Assembly (NCBI RefSeq): GCF_001662075.1
Contig: NZ_LYPL01000003.1
Span: forward strand, 124,001 to 188,000
Direction: 5' to 3'
From: Rhizobium bangladeshense
GTDB lineage: Bacteria > Pseudomonadota > Alphaproteobacteria > Rhizobiales > Rhizobiaceae
Length of the DNA: 64,000 nt
The stretch's first letter is position 1; the number at the start of each line of letters is the position of its first letter. Under the pieces are notes generated by a model that saw nothing but the letters and a program-made list of their open reading frames with translations, had not been told where the DNA came from and did no database searches. The position numbers and the translations under genes were made by a program. Below are positions 34,257-42,994 of this stretch, one piece after another.

Positions 34257-34827
34257 GATCTGATCCTCTGGCGGCAGCAACGGCCGTCCCGCCGCCGGCA
34301 AAGCAATCGCGATTGCGATCGTTCGCCATGGCGCTGTTTGAGAGAAATAGATGGTTGGGCGTCGATCCGCGTTCAAGTGAGCGCGAGCGCAGCCTGCAAT
34401 CCCGGCACAACAGGAGAGAACGCGACCCTAGGCGAACAGATATATCGAACTACCGCGACAGATATATTGAACGATTGGAGATAACGTGGCTCATTGCTGA
34501 CATCACCGGATCTCAGCCGCTTGCCGCGACCGAGATGCCGGGGGTCAAACGAATGTTCGCAGCACGATGCAGTCAGGCAAGGCGCGCCATGTCCTGTCGC
34601 CGCAACCGGAAGGATAGGCGCCTAGTACGATATATACCTATTAAAACTTCGTCATATCAATGGAATAGAACTAGGTGTTCAACAAGCGCATCATTCTATC
34701 TTGAGTCGATATTGATCTGCGCAGACGCGGTTCTCCGGCCACCGGCGTAACGGTTGCTCGTGGGCCTTGCCGATCCCGTCTGCAACGGTCTGTTTTAGTC
34801 CAATCCGATCAATCAAGGAGTCATGAC
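34257..34827. other. Intergenic region between the protease and the hydrolase
   Basis: This is a 571-bp spacer. Apart from the direct repeats at 34436-34472 and an AT-rich patch at 34625-34720 that may hold the hydrolase promoter, I see no gene, terminator or RNA signature. Confidence 0.5.
34436..34472. repeat. Two direct repeats 22 bp apart
   Basis: ACAGATATATCGAAC (34436-34450) and ACAGATATATTGAAC (34458-34472) agree at 14 of 15 bases with a 22-bp period. They could be a two-site operator. They lie 180 bp upstream of the protease start and 360 bp before the hydrolase. Confidence 0.4.
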
Positions 34828-35664
34828 ATGAGCACAGTCACCACCAAGGACGGCGTCGAGATTTTTTACAAGGATTGGGGGCCGAAGACCGCCCAGCCGA
34901 TCATGTTCCACCACGGCTGGCCGCTGAGCGCCGACGACTGGGACGCCCAGATGTTGTTCTTCCTCGAGAAGGGCTACCGCGTCGTCGCCCATGATCGGCG
35001 CGGCCACGGCCGCTCCACTCAGGTCGGCGACGGCCACGACATGGATCATTACGCCGCCGATGCCGCAGCTGTCGTCGAGCATCTCGATCTCAGGAACACC
35101 GTTCATGTCGGCCACTCCACCGGCGGCGGCGAAGCGACCCATTATGTCGCTCGCCACGGCCAGCCGCAGGGCCGCGTTGCCAAGCTCGTCATCATCGGCG
35201 CCGTGCCGCCGCTCATGGTCAAGACAGATGCCAATCCCGGCGGTCTGCCGATCGACGTTTTCGACGGCCTGCGCCAGCAGCTCGCCGCCAATCGCTCGCA
35301 GTTCTACCATGATCTGCCGGCCGGCCCGTTTTACGGCTTCAACCGGCCGGACGCGAAAGTGTCGGAACCAATCATCAACAATTGGTGGCGCCAGGGCATG
35401 ATGGGCGGCGCCAAGGCGCATTATGAAGGGATCAAGGTGTTCTCGGAAACCGACTTCACCGAGGATCTGAAGATCATCATCGTGCCGACCCTCGTCATGC
35501 ATGGCGACGACGACCAGATCGTGCCGATCGCCGCCTCCGCGCTGCTCTCGTCCAAGCTGCTGCAGAACGCCACGCTCAAGGTCTACGAGAAACTCCCGCA
35601 CGGCATGTGCACCACCCATGCGGATATCATAAACCCCGACATCCTCGCCTTCCTCAAGGGCTGA
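34828..35664 (+). CDS. Alpha/beta hydrolase, haloperoxidase-like
   Basis: A 278-aa protein of the cofactor-free chloroperoxidase/esterase type. The nucleophile is Ser97 in [19 protein letters not shown]. The acid is in [13 protein letters not shown] and the histidine in [16 protein letters not shown]. The oxyanion segment [15 protein letters not shown] and DRRGHGRS are standard. The in vivo reaction is probably ester or peracid hydrolysis; bromination is a side activity in this family. AAGGAG 9 bp upstream supports the start. A hairpin terminator follows at 35672. Confidence 0.92.
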   Translation: MSTVTTKDGVEIFYKDWGPKTAQPIMFHHGWPLSADDWDAQMLFFLEKGYRVVAHDRRGHGRSTQVGDGHDMDHYAADAAAVVEHLDLRNTVHVGHSTGGGEATHYVARHGQPQGRVAKLVIIGAVPPLMVKTDANPGGLPIDVFDGLRQQLAANRSQFYHDLPAGPFYGFNRPDAKVSEPIINNWWRQGMMGGAKAHYEGIKVFSETDFTEDLKIIIVPTLVMHGDDDQIVPIAASALLSSKLLQNATLKVYEKLPHGMCTTHADIINPDILAFLKG

Positions 35665-35671
35665 TGCCCAG

Positions 35672-35702
35672 GCCGCCGGGCGCTGAAGAGGCGCCCGACG
35701 GC
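35672..35702 (+). terminator. Hairpin terminator after the hydrolase
   Basis: GCCGCCGGGCGC (35672-35683) pairs with GCGCCCGACGGC (35691-35702) at 11 of 12 positions around a 7-base loop. It starts 8 bp after the stop codon, with CATGCCGTTTTC following. Confidence 0.65.
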
Positions 35703-35767
35703 CATGCCGTTTTCTGGTAAAACGGCTTTGGCATGAAACCGTTTTCGCCAATTTGCGTTTAGCGGCC

Positions 35768-35944
35768 ATGAAAAGAGAACGCGAACCCTCATCAAAGGCT
35801 TATCGGCAGGATCGTTTCGAAAATACCGAGCGAGCCGCCAAGGAAACCATCGAGGCGGAGCAGCGGGCTCGTCGGGAAAAGACCAAGCGGCTGAAAGAAC
35901 TGCGCTTGTCGCAGCAAGGCGGCAAGGACCCGGCAACCAGGTAG
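35768..35944 (+). CDS. Small highly charged protein
   Basis: A 58-aa protein, MKREREPSSKAYRQDRFENT then AAKETIEAEQRARREKTKRL, rich in Lys, Arg and Glu and probably a single long helix or coiled coil. The composition and regular charge pattern argue for a real small gene conserved in rhizobia. No function is known. The frame has an ATG five codons earlier. Confidence 0.55.
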   Translation: MKREREPSSKAYRQDRFENTERAAKETIEAEQRARREKTKRLKELRLSQQGGKDPATR

Positions 35945-36172
35945 ATCTGCGCCGATGCCGTCAGTCCGCCCATCTCCATGCCCTCGCCCGCGTCTTTGCG
36001 CGCCTCGATTTCAACGCCGCGCGTTTTTTTGGACGCGCATAGGGCGCTGCAACATCTTGAAGCGTTGCATTGGTTTTTTATTTCAGACGTTCGCCCATCT
36101 TGCGGAGCAAGGTCTGCGAAATTATCTTTTCTCGCAATAGCGATTCACGGCATCGAAAAAGGGCAAACTGCG

Positions 36173-36388
36173 ATGTCAGACAAGCTGTTCAGCACGCGTG
36201 ACGAACCGCTCGCTTCGGAGGACCTAGCTGTTTGCAGGCGTGTCCACGAAGCCCTTTGCAGCGGGCTCGATATCGACAGGTCAAGTGAGGAAGCCGATCG
36301 TCTCGGCGCCCTCATCATCGAGCTTTACCGGCAGGGTGTGCATGACGAGACCCAGCTTCGCCTGCTTGCCGGCGGCAAGCGAGGCTGA
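36173..36388 (+). CDS. Small conserved hypothetical protein, 71 aa
   Basis: The sequence is MSDKLFSTRDEPLASEDLAV followed by CRRVHEALCSGLDIDRSSEE and a helical C-terminus AIIELYRQGVHDE-like. Such short helical proteins with a GALIIELYRQG segment are common in rhizobial genomes and uncharacterised. The ORF is open upstream to 35978, but that part has no protein-like pattern, so I start at 36173. Confidence 0.6.
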   Translation: MSDKLFSTRDEPLASEDLAVCRRVHEALCSGLDIDRSSEEADRLGALIIELYRQGVHDETQLRLLAGGKRG

Positions 36389-36414
36389 TCGCGAAGGTCA
36401 TCCCAGGCCCGTGA

Positions 36415-37359
36415 TCAGAGGCCGGTGGTTTCGGCGTTCGTTGGCGCCGACGTTTCAGTCGGATCGATGGCCGGCGCGGATTCGGTCGTTCCCGATACCT
36501 CTTCCACGCTGCCGGTGTCGGCTTCCGACGTTTCCGCGGTCACGGCAGGATCTGTCGTCTCGCTACCCTCGACTGCATCGCTAGTCTCGGTTACAGTTCC
36601 CTCTGCAGGGGTTTCCGCCGCCGGGGCCTGCGCCGCCATGGTCTCCCGCATCTGGTCAATCGTGCCAACGGCCGCTCCGACGCCGAGTGCGTCCTTTGCC
36701 CAGCTCAAGGTTTCCGGAGTGACCGTGCCCGTCTTGGTCGCGGCAGCAAGCGCTGCCGTGAGCGCCGCATCACCCAGGAGCGGATCGTCGGCTGGCGGAG
36801 CAACGCCGTTGGCCATCTCATACTGCGCATAGGCTGTTGCGAATGCCGCGATTCCAGCCATGCGCGGATCCGCGGTCTTCATGAGGGCATGGAAATTGCG
36901 CTTAAGGGAATTGAGACCGGCAAGCTGTGCCGCCTGTTTCTTTGCCGGTTTTTCCGCAGGCGCTTTCGCAGAAGTCGTCTTCTTGCCGGCGCCCTTCGCA
37001 GTCACACCCTGCTTGGTCGTATTTGTTTTGCCCGTCTTGCCGGTGGACTTGTTGGCACCGCGGCCGTTTTCAGCCTTTCCTCCCGATTTGGTGCTTCCGT
37101 TTCCGCTGCCGCTGCCATGGCTGCTGCTGCCGCCGCCATGGCCGCCGCCGCTGTTTCCGCTACCACTCCCGCCGCCGCCTCCGTTGCCGCCGCCTCCACC
37201 GTTGCCTCCACCGCCGCCGTTGCCGCCACCGCCGCCGTTGCCGCCGTTGCCGCCACCCTTGGCGAAGGCAGGCGAAAGATCGGTAAATACGATGCTGAGC
37301 GGCGTAAGCGCCAGGGTTGTGGAGAGACAGAGAAGGCCGATGATTCTGGAGAGCTGCAT
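36415..37359 (-). CDS. Secreted glycine-rich repeat protein
   Basis: A 314-aa protein with signal peptide MQLSRIIGLLCLSTTLALTP (cleavage near AFA-KGG). The mature N-terminus is a run of GGGGN/GNGGGGG repeats (about residues 35-85), then a Ser/Gly/Lys-rich stretch and a lysine-alanine-rich linker (KKTTSAKAPAEKPAKKQAAQ). A helical part follows (LNSLKRNFHALMKTADPRM), then an acidic Thr/Glu/Ala-rich tail. It may be a cell-surface or periplasmic structural protein. No enzymatic motif. The simple repeats make the coding region prone to slippage. Confidence 0.72.
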   Translation of the reverse strand: MQLSRIIGLLCLSTTLALTPLSIVFTDLSPAFAKGGGNGGNGGGGGNGGGGGNGGGGGNGGGGGSGSGNSGGGHGGGSSSHGSGSGNGSTKSGGKAENGRGANKSTGKTGKTNTTKQGVTAKGAGKKTTSAKAPAEKPAKKQAAQLAGLNSLKRNFHALMKTADPRMAGIAAFATAYAQYEMANGVAPPADDPLLGDAALTAALAAATKTGTVTPETLSWAKDALGVGAAVGTIDQMRETMAAQAPAAETPAEGTVTETSDAVEGSETTDPAVTAETSEADTGSVEEVSGTTESAPAIDPTETSAPTNAETTGL

Positions 37360-37661
37360 GATAGTCTTTCTGACATGAGAGTGACGCCGTTACATGCCAG
37401 GTATTGAAGCAGCACCGCTATAAGAACTGGTTTAGTATCTACTTGCAATTTGAACTTCTTGCCGAATTTCGGCACGATCATCTTCTGCTGATATTCGCCC
37501 AGAACCGGAGAATGCGTCATGCATCTCCCTGGTCAGGTCTCGGCCAGCATCCGACTGCGTTAGCGAAGACGCACATAGATCCGCGTCCCGCGTCCCAAAT
37601 TGAAACTTATTTCCTTAATCCGCGTTATCCCCCGATACATCCGTGACTCATGGTGAGTGAC

Positions 37662-38171
37662 ATGAACAGATTCGCCATCATTGCCCTGTCGATAGCGACG
37701 GCTTTCTCCGGAACGCCTGTTTCGGCAGGCCCGGCCTTCGTGCCGAGCCCAGTTCAATCGGCCGCCCAGCCGGTGCCGGGCGATACCGATGCCCGGATCA
37801 TGACCGTCGGCTGCAGCAGGTTCTCGATCGTCTGCTCGCGCTATGGCGACAGGCGCAGACATTACAGCGATCGCCGTTACTACCGTGACCGTCACTACTA
37901 TCGCGACCGAGACTACTACCGCGATGACCGGTACGGATGGGACCGCCGCTATGACCGCAGATGGCGGCGCCACCACGACAACACCGGCGCCATCATCGGC
38001 GGCCTGGCGGCAGGCGCCATTATCGGCGGCATCATCGCTTCGCAGCCGCGTGCCTACAGTTCGCGCGGCTACGGCTCGCACGCCGAATATTGCTATAGCC
38101 GCTACCGGTCCTATCGCGCGTATGACAATACCTATCAGCCAAATTACGGTCCGCGCCGTCAGTGCCGCTGA
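37662..38171 (+). CDS. Secreted BA14K-like protein with Tyr/Arg/Asp-rich repeats
   Basis: A 169-aa protein with signal peptide MNRFAIIALSIATAFSGTPV. A mid region of YRDRHYYRDRDYYRDDRYGW repeats is followed by a hydrophobic glycine-zipper segment (GAIIGGLAAGAIIGGIIASQ). The C-terminal HAEYCYSRYRSYRAYDNTYQ then GPRRQC matches the BA14K family seen in Brucella and rhizobia. It is probably envelope associated. GGTGAG before the ATG at 37662 supports this start over the ATG four codons earlier. A terminator follows at 38196. Confidence 0.78.
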   Translation: MNRFAIIALSIATAFSGTPVSAGPAFVPSPVQSAAQPVPGDTDARIMTVGCSRFSIVCSRYGDRRRHYSDRRYYRDRHYYRDRDYYRDDRYGWDRRYDRRWRRHHDNTGAIIGGLAAGAIIGGIIASQPRAYSSRGYGSHAEYCYSRYRSYRAYDNTYQPNYGPRRQCR

Positions 38172-38195
38172 TCGGGTATGACAATCCCAACAGCC

Positions 38196-38223
38196 AGCCC
38201 CGCATCAAGATGCGGGGCTTTTT
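38196..38223 (+). terminator. Rho-independent terminator after the BA14K-like gene
   Basis: AGCCCCGCATC-AA-GATGCGGGGCT forms an 11-bp stem followed by TTTTT, starting 25 bp after the stop codon. Confidence 0.88.
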
Positions 38224-38333
38224 GCTGTCACACGCCCAAGAAAAATACCTGCAAAAGACGGACGGAGCACGGCTTTTCCGTCCCGGCTCCGTCCGTCCCG
38301 TCAGCCCAGCCTTCGGGTTGGCTGAGCACGCGG

Positions 38334-39203
38334 TCAATAAGCGGCGGCCGGCTTCGGCTTCTTTTCCGTCCATTGCGGCGGCGCGCCATATTTGGCGGCG
38401 ACGGCGCCGACCAGCCCAGGCTCACGGCCGAAGGCATCGCAGGCGACGTATTTCGGCTTGCCGCCGAGCCAGGATTTCATCCGCTGGCGCGAGGGAAGCG
38501 AGAGGTCCAATCCCTTCGGCTCCTTGCCTGCGATTAACATGCGGGAAAATTCGCTGCCGAACTTGGAAGCCAGGCCGTAGGCATCGCCCACCTCGGAAAC
38601 GCGCGGATTGTTCTGCAGCGAGTTTGCCCCGCGCGCCCAGACCATCGCCGCCCGCTGCGCGCCCGATTTGTCGACCGCCTCGGCTTCCACCGCCAGCCCG
38701 CCGAGTCCGACAGGCAGGCGCGGCACGCCGACCGGCAGCGCAAAGCCCGTGCCGACGGTCACGACCGTGGAAACCCCCGCCATCGTCTTGTTGGTCGGCA
38801 CAATGTCGGTGACCATCGAGCGGATCGTCAGGTCCGCGCTCTCGCCTGCCGCCACCATCTGGTACCTGTCGCTCAGGGAAATGCAGAGCGCCCGGTCGAG
38901 CGCGTTCGAGACCATCGCCCGGTCGGCCGGCGATTTGATCCGGCTTGCCGCAGCGAAGCCGAAGCGCGTCGGCTCGATGGCGACCGTCTTTATCGGGGCG
39001 AGATTGAGGCCATCGACATAGACGCGCGATTTCGAAAGCTTGCCCTTCGGCGCACCGAGATTGGAATAGGTGGAGAGCGTCCCACTCTCCTTGAGCGGTA
39101 CCGAGCTGCACCCGGCCGCGGCCGCGGCCAGCGCCAGCGGCAATGCCAGAGACACCAATTTCGAAGCCTTTGAAAAGGATGAAATAAAGGGATTGCTGCG
39201 CAC
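38334..39203 (-). CDS. Putative DUF3313 lipoprotein
   Basis: A 289-aa protein. With a GTG start at 39203 (GGAGG 10 bp upstream) it begins MRSNPFISSFSKASKLVSLA, then a hydrophobic segment ending in the lipobox AAAAGCSSV. The mature part (GTLSTYSNLGAPKGKLSKSR, IKTVAIEPTRFGF, ADLTIRSMVTDIVPTNKTMA) fits DUF3313-type envelope lipoproteins. The longer ATG frame to 39302 would bury the signal. Function unknown. Confidence 0.75.
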   Translation of the reverse strand: MRSNPFISSFSKASKLVSLALPLALAAAAAGCSSVPLKESGTLSTYSNLGAPKGKLSKSRVYVDGLNLAPIKTVAIEPTRFGFAAASRIKSPADRAMVSNALDRALCISLSDRYQMVAAGESADLTIRSMVTDIVPTNKTMAGVSTVVTVGTGFALPVGVPRLPVGLGGLAVEAEAVDKSGAQRAAMVWARGANSLQNNPRVSEVGDAYGLASKFGSEFSRMLIAGKEPKGLDLSLPSRQRMKSWLGGKPKYVACDAFGREPGLVGAVAAKYGAPPQWTEKKPKPAAAY

Positions 39204-39308
39204 TCTGCATGGCCTCCGTCGCCGATAATGTGCGGGGAAATTGGCGGCGAAGAATTGCCGCAGCATTACATTGTTTCCGGCAGCATCGGCTTCCGGAAAC
39301 AACCGGCG

Positions 39309-40658
39309 TCATCTGAATTGTATCGCCACCTCGGTGCCGGCAGCAGCGCTCGCGATGCGGACCTCGCCGCCATGGTTCAAAGCTATCTGCTTGACGAGGC
39401 TGAGGCCGAGGCCTGCCCCCGTGCTCTTCGGAGTAACCCGGTAGAAGGGCTCGAACACCAGTTCCCGGTGCTCGGCCGGAATGCCCGGCCCTACGTCGGT
39501 GACGCTGATCCGCCCGCCGCCTATATCCGAGACTGAGACCGTGATCATGCCTCTACCGCCGCCATGGTCGATGGCGTTGCGCACCAGATTGCTGACGGCC
39601 CGCGGCAGCGCCGAAGGGCTGCCCTTGCGCTTCAGACTCTCGACCTCACTCTGAAACGAGATCTGGTAGCCGGCGCCGATCGCCAGCGGCGCAAGATCGG
39701 CCACCACACCGCGCGCGATCTCGACGAGATCGACGGTCTCCTGGAGATCGCTCGCCTGGTCGTTGCGCTCGAAATCGAGCAACTGTTCGGCCGTCTCCGC
39801 CAGGCGCGCGACATCGTCGAGCAATCGCCTGCGGTCCTGCCCCTCCGCCGTTCCGTCGATCCTGGTCTGCATGATCGCGATTGGCGTCCTCAGCTCATGC
39901 GCCGCGTCCATCAGGAAGTGCTGCCGCTTGCGGAACTCGATTTCCAGCCGGCCGAGCGCCTCGTTGAAGGCAACCACCAGCGGCGCGACCTCCCTCGGAA
40001 TGCCGTCCAGCGGCAGGCGCGCATCGTAGCGGCGCGGCTCGATCTCCGAGGCTTTGCGGGCAACCTCGCTGACGCTGGCAAGGCCCCTCCGGATGATCCT
40101 GGGAACGGTGAAGAAAACCGCGGGCAAGGCAATGGCGAGCAGCGGACCGTAAATCGCATAGGCGTTGCTCATCAGCGTGAAAATTGGCCAGCCCTTGTCC
40201 GCGACACCGCCGAAAAGCACACGCAGCTCACCGATGCCGGTTTCCACGCTTTCCACCGAGGCGATCTCGTTTGTGCCGGCCGATCCCCTGATATCGGCTC
40301 CTTCAAACAAATAGGTCAGACGTACAAGCTCGGCGTAAACAGGGGGAATGGTCCCGTACGACACGAAGGAGCCGTTCGGCGTCGCCGCGACATACCAGAG
40401 CCCGTCATATTGCTGCTTGAGCGCATCAAGCTCCGGCGTATTCCTTATTTCGAGCCGTCCCTCGGCATCGAGCGAGACGGCTGGAGCCAGGACCGCGGTG
40501 ATATGATCCTCCAGCGCGACATTCGGAGAGAGGATCGACGCGCCATAGAAGCAGAGCCCGATGATCACCGCCGTCACCACGCCGACGAAGACCAGGCTGA
40601 GCTGCCAACTGAGCCGCCACCAGAGCGACGGATTGGTGTTCCCTGCCCCGCCCATCAT
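39309..40658 (-). CDS. Sensor histidine kinase
   Basis: A 449-aa protein with TM1 at about residues 20-42, a periplasmic sensor of about 120 residues, TM2 near 165-185, then a HAMP-like linker. The dimerisation H-box has His254 (DAAHELRTPIA). ATP-binding boxes follow: N (NLVRNAIDHGG), G1 (VTDVGPGI), F (FEPFYRV) and G2 (GAGLGLSLVKQI). It forms an operon with the response regulator upstream; their ends overlap by 4 bp (ATGA). The signal is unknown. Confidence 0.93.
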   Translation of the reverse strand: MMGGAGNTNPSLWWRLSWQLSLVFVGVVTAVIIGLCFYGASILSPNVALEDHITAVLAPAVSLDAEGRLEIRNTPELDALKQQYDGLWYVAATPNGSFVSYGTIPPVYAELVRLTYLFEGADIRGSAGTNEIASVESVETGIGELRVLFGGVADKGWPIFTLMSNAYAIYGPLLAIALPAVFFTVPRIIRRGLASVSEVARKASEIEPRRYDARLPLDGIPREVAPLVVAFNEALGRLEIEFRKRQHFLMDAAHELRTPIAIMQTRIDGTAEGQDRRRLLDDVARLAETAEQLLDFERNDQASDLQETVDLVEIARGVVADLAPLAIGAGYQISFQSEVESLKRKGSPSALPRAVSNLVRNAIDHGGGRGMITVSVSDIGGGRISVTDVGPGIPAEHRELVFEPFYRVTPKSTGAGLGLSLVKQIALNHGGEVRIASAAAGTEVAIQFR

Positions 40659-41326
40659 TCTTCCTTCAGGAGATAGCCGACGCCGCGGATATTATGGATC
40701 GAGACCTCCGCACCGGCATCGGCAAGCCGCTTGCGCAGCCGCGATATATGGGCGTCGAGTGCGTTCGACTGGATCTCTTCTTCATAGTTGTAGACGGCCG
40801 CCTCCAGCGTCGAGCGCAGCACGGTCTTTTCCTTGCGCCTGGCGAGCGCGGCGAGCACCAGAAGCTCGCGCCGCGGCAGATCGAGCGGCGTCTCGCCGAC
40901 GGTGACGCTCAAATGCAGGGGATCGATCACCATCCTCCCGGCGATGATCTTCAGTTCGGAAAGGTTCGGCGGCCGCCGCAGCACGGCCCGCAGCCGCGCC
41001 ATCAGTTCCTCCACAAGGAACGGCTTGCCGAGATAGTCGTCGGCGCCGAGATCGAGCCCTTCCACTCGCTCCTTCGGCGCGTTCAGCGCCGTCAGCACGA
41101 TGATCGGCGTATCCTTGCCGGTGCGCCTCAGCTCCGGAATGAAGCGCAGCCCCTCGCCGTCGGGCAGGCGCCGGTCGAGCAGAATCGCGTCATAGGGGTT
41201 CTGCCGCGTCAGCTCCACGGCATCGGCAAGATGCACCGTGTGATCGGTCACGATCCCATGCTTGCCGAGCGCCGCAGTCAGCGCTTCAGCCAGCTCCTTC
41301 TCATCCTCAATCAGCAGAATCCGCAT
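40655..41326 (-). CDS. OmpR/QseB-type response regulator
   Basis: A 223-aa protein. The receiver has acidic pocket ED in LLIEDEK, phosphoacceptor Asp51 (AILLDRRLPDG) and Lys in GKPF near residue 102. A C-terminal winged helix (about 130-220) ends with the wing RLRKRLADAG and VRGVGYLL-like NIRGVGYLLKEE. It is transcribed first, with the kinase overlapping its stop codon, so the pair is one two-component system. Targets are not obvious; the lipoprotein at 38334 is the next downstream gene in the same direction. Confidence 0.93.
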   Translation of the reverse strand: MRILLIEDEKELAEALTAALGKHGIVTDHTVHLADAVELTRQNPYDAILLDRRLPDGEGLRFIPELRRTGKDTPIIVLTALNAPKERVEGLDLGADDYLGKPFLVEELMARLRAVLRRPPNLSELKIIAGRMVIDPLHLSVTVGETPLDLPRRELLVLAALARRKEKTVLRSTLEAAVYNYEEEIQSNALDAHISRLRKRLADAGAEVSIHNIRGVGYLLKEE

Positions 41327-41443
41327 CGCCCAACCAACCCTTGCGCCCCTGTCTCTGCCGCGAGGGTTGCAGCAACATTGCGGAACTTGAAAGGCAGCCG
41401 GTCATGCTGCTGCAATTGTTGCTACCGAGGATCAGGCAGCACA

Positions 41444-41566
41444 ATGCAGGACCTCAAGATGATCCGTCTCAAATCCGTCCTCCGCCTCCTCGAAACCTAC
41501 CTGCTCTCCGCCTTCATCCTCGCCAGCCTGCTGGCCGGGCCGCTGATTATATTGTTCGTGAGGTAG
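41444..41566 (+). CDS. Possible small membrane protein, 40 aa
   Basis: The frame reads MQDLKMIRLKSVLRLLETYL then a hydrophobic segment LLSAFILASLLAGPLIILFV. That is one basic amphipathic stretch plus one transmembrane helix. GAGGATCAGG lies about 9 bp before the ATG. It is divergent from the response regulator. Short genes of this kind are often missed; expression is unproven. Confidence 0.4.
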   Translation: MQDLKMIRLKSVLRLLETYLLSAFILASLLAGPLIILFVR

Positions 41567-41684
41567 ATACGAAGCTCGGCCAAAGGAAACGACAATGACA
41601 ATTGAAGATTGACCGTAATTGGCTTTTTCCGGCCAGCGAAGATGGAAGGCGTGCCGTGCAGCCCCCTCCAATATCGCTCCTTGC

Positions 41685-42206
41685 CTACGCCCCCCCAGCC
41701 GCCAACTTCTCCCGCACCTCCAGAAACGCCGCCGTCAGCCGCGCCAGCACTGGCGAGGTGACCGTCCCGTTCGCTCCTGCCACCGGATCGACGATATGGA
41801 TCTGCCGGAGATCCTCCATGAATTCGTCCCAGAGCGGCTGCCCGCCCTCTTCGAGAAGCTGCGCGCGAATGCTGAGATCCTCCGTCACCGGCAGGTGACG
41901 CCTGCCCCAGGCGCCGATCATGGCGAAGACGGGCACGAGCTGGATTGCCGGCTCCGTCAGGCTGTAGATCGCCTTCTGGCTGTGGCTCGGATCGTCCCGC
42001 TTGCTGATGAAGCCGAGCGAAAGCAGCCGCTTCAGCCGCGCCGCCAGAATATTGGAAGCGATTCCCTCCTCCGAATTGTTGAGCAGGTCGCGGAAATGCC
42101 GGCGGTTGCCGAACATGATGTCGCGGATGATGATCAGGCTCCACCGGTCACCCAGCACTTCCATTGTCAGGTTGATCGGGCAGCCAGACCGCAATTCGAT
42201 ATCCAC
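41685..42206 (-). CDS. HxlR-family transcriptional regulator
   Basis: A 173-aa winged-helix protein. The HxlR start is present: Cys9 in RSGCPINLTMEVLGDRWSLI, then FRDLLNNSEEGIASNILAAR and LKRLLSLGFISKRDDPS for the recognition helix and wing. A longer C-terminal helical part follows than in minimal HxlR proteins. It is divergent from the DHFR-like gene at 42296, an arrangement that usually means local control, sometimes redox-responsive through Cys9. Confidence 0.9.
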   Translation of the reverse strand: MDIELRSGCPINLTMEVLGDRWSLIIIRDIMFGNRRHFRDLLNNSEEGIASNILAARLKRLLSLGFISKRDDPSHSQKAIYSLTEPAIQLVPVFAMIGAWGRRHLPVTEDLSIRAQLLEEGGQPLWDEFMEDLRQIHIVDPVAGANGTVTSPVLARLTAAFLEVREKLAAGGA

Positions 42207-42295
42207 AAAGTATCTCCTGTAAAAACCAGTTGCATTATAGGATCACTTATGGGAGAAAACAACTAGTTTCATATTGCAATCATATGGAGGACAGC

Positions 42296-42936
42296 ATGGC
42301 CAAGGTGCGCGTTGCAGGGTTTTCCGTTTCCGTGGACGGTTTCGGCGCCGGCCCGGAGCAGAGCCTGAATGACCCCCTGGGAAAGCGGGGGCCGGAAATG
42401 TTCCAATGGTTCTTCCATACCCGCACCTTCCGCGCCATGATGGGCAAGGACGACGGCTCTGAAGGCATAGACCAGGATTATGCCGCCCGCGCCATGGCCG
42501 GTTTCGGCGCCTTCATCCTCGGCCGCAACATGTTCGGCCCGATCCGCGGCGAGTGGCCGGACGATGCCTGGAAAGGCTGGTGGGGTCCGAACCCGCCTTA
42601 CCATGCGCCGACTTACATCCTCACCCATTACCCGCGCGAGCCGATCGTCATGGAGGGCGGCACGACCTTCCACTTCATCACCGGGGGCATCGAGGAAGCG
42701 CTCGACAAGGCGACGGCCGCCGCGGGCGACAAGGACGTCAAGATCGGCGGCGGCGTCAGCACTGTCCGGCAATATCTGCAGGCCGGCCTGATCGATGAAC
42801 TGCACTTCGCCGTCGCCCCGTCATGCTCGGCAAAGGCGAAGCAATGTTTTCAGGCATCGACCTGCTGGATCTCGGCTTCCGCGTCACCGAACATGTCGCC
42901 AGCGAACACGCCACCCATATCGTGCTCGCGAAATAA
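42296..42936 (+). pseudogene. Dihydrofolate reductase-like (RibD C-terminal) protein with a frameshift
   Basis: The reading frame starts MAKVRVAGFSVSVDGFGAGP with GGAGG 6 bp upstream. It includes GFGAFILGRNMFGPIRGEWP and GGGVSTVRQYLQAGLIDELH and then loses the family at FAVAPSCSAK. One missing base near 42820 (CCG-TCA where CCG-GTC is expected) explains it: the next frame continues VMLGKGEAMFSGIDLLDLGF then HVASEHATHIVLAK and a stop at 42934-42936. The joined product would be about 213 aa, the normal size. It is either a real recent mutation or a sequencing error. Confidence 0.75.
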
Positions 42937-42994
42937 TTGCCGGCTCAGGCGATCCGGGCAAGGCGGTCGCAAGTGTTGCCTCCTCGCGTCAGAT

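Noticed and set aside
36889..37407. Plus-strand Ala/Ser/Thr-rich frame opposite the glycine-rich gene
   Set aside because: It is the antisense of GGN repeats; the minus-strand frame has a proper signal peptide and start.
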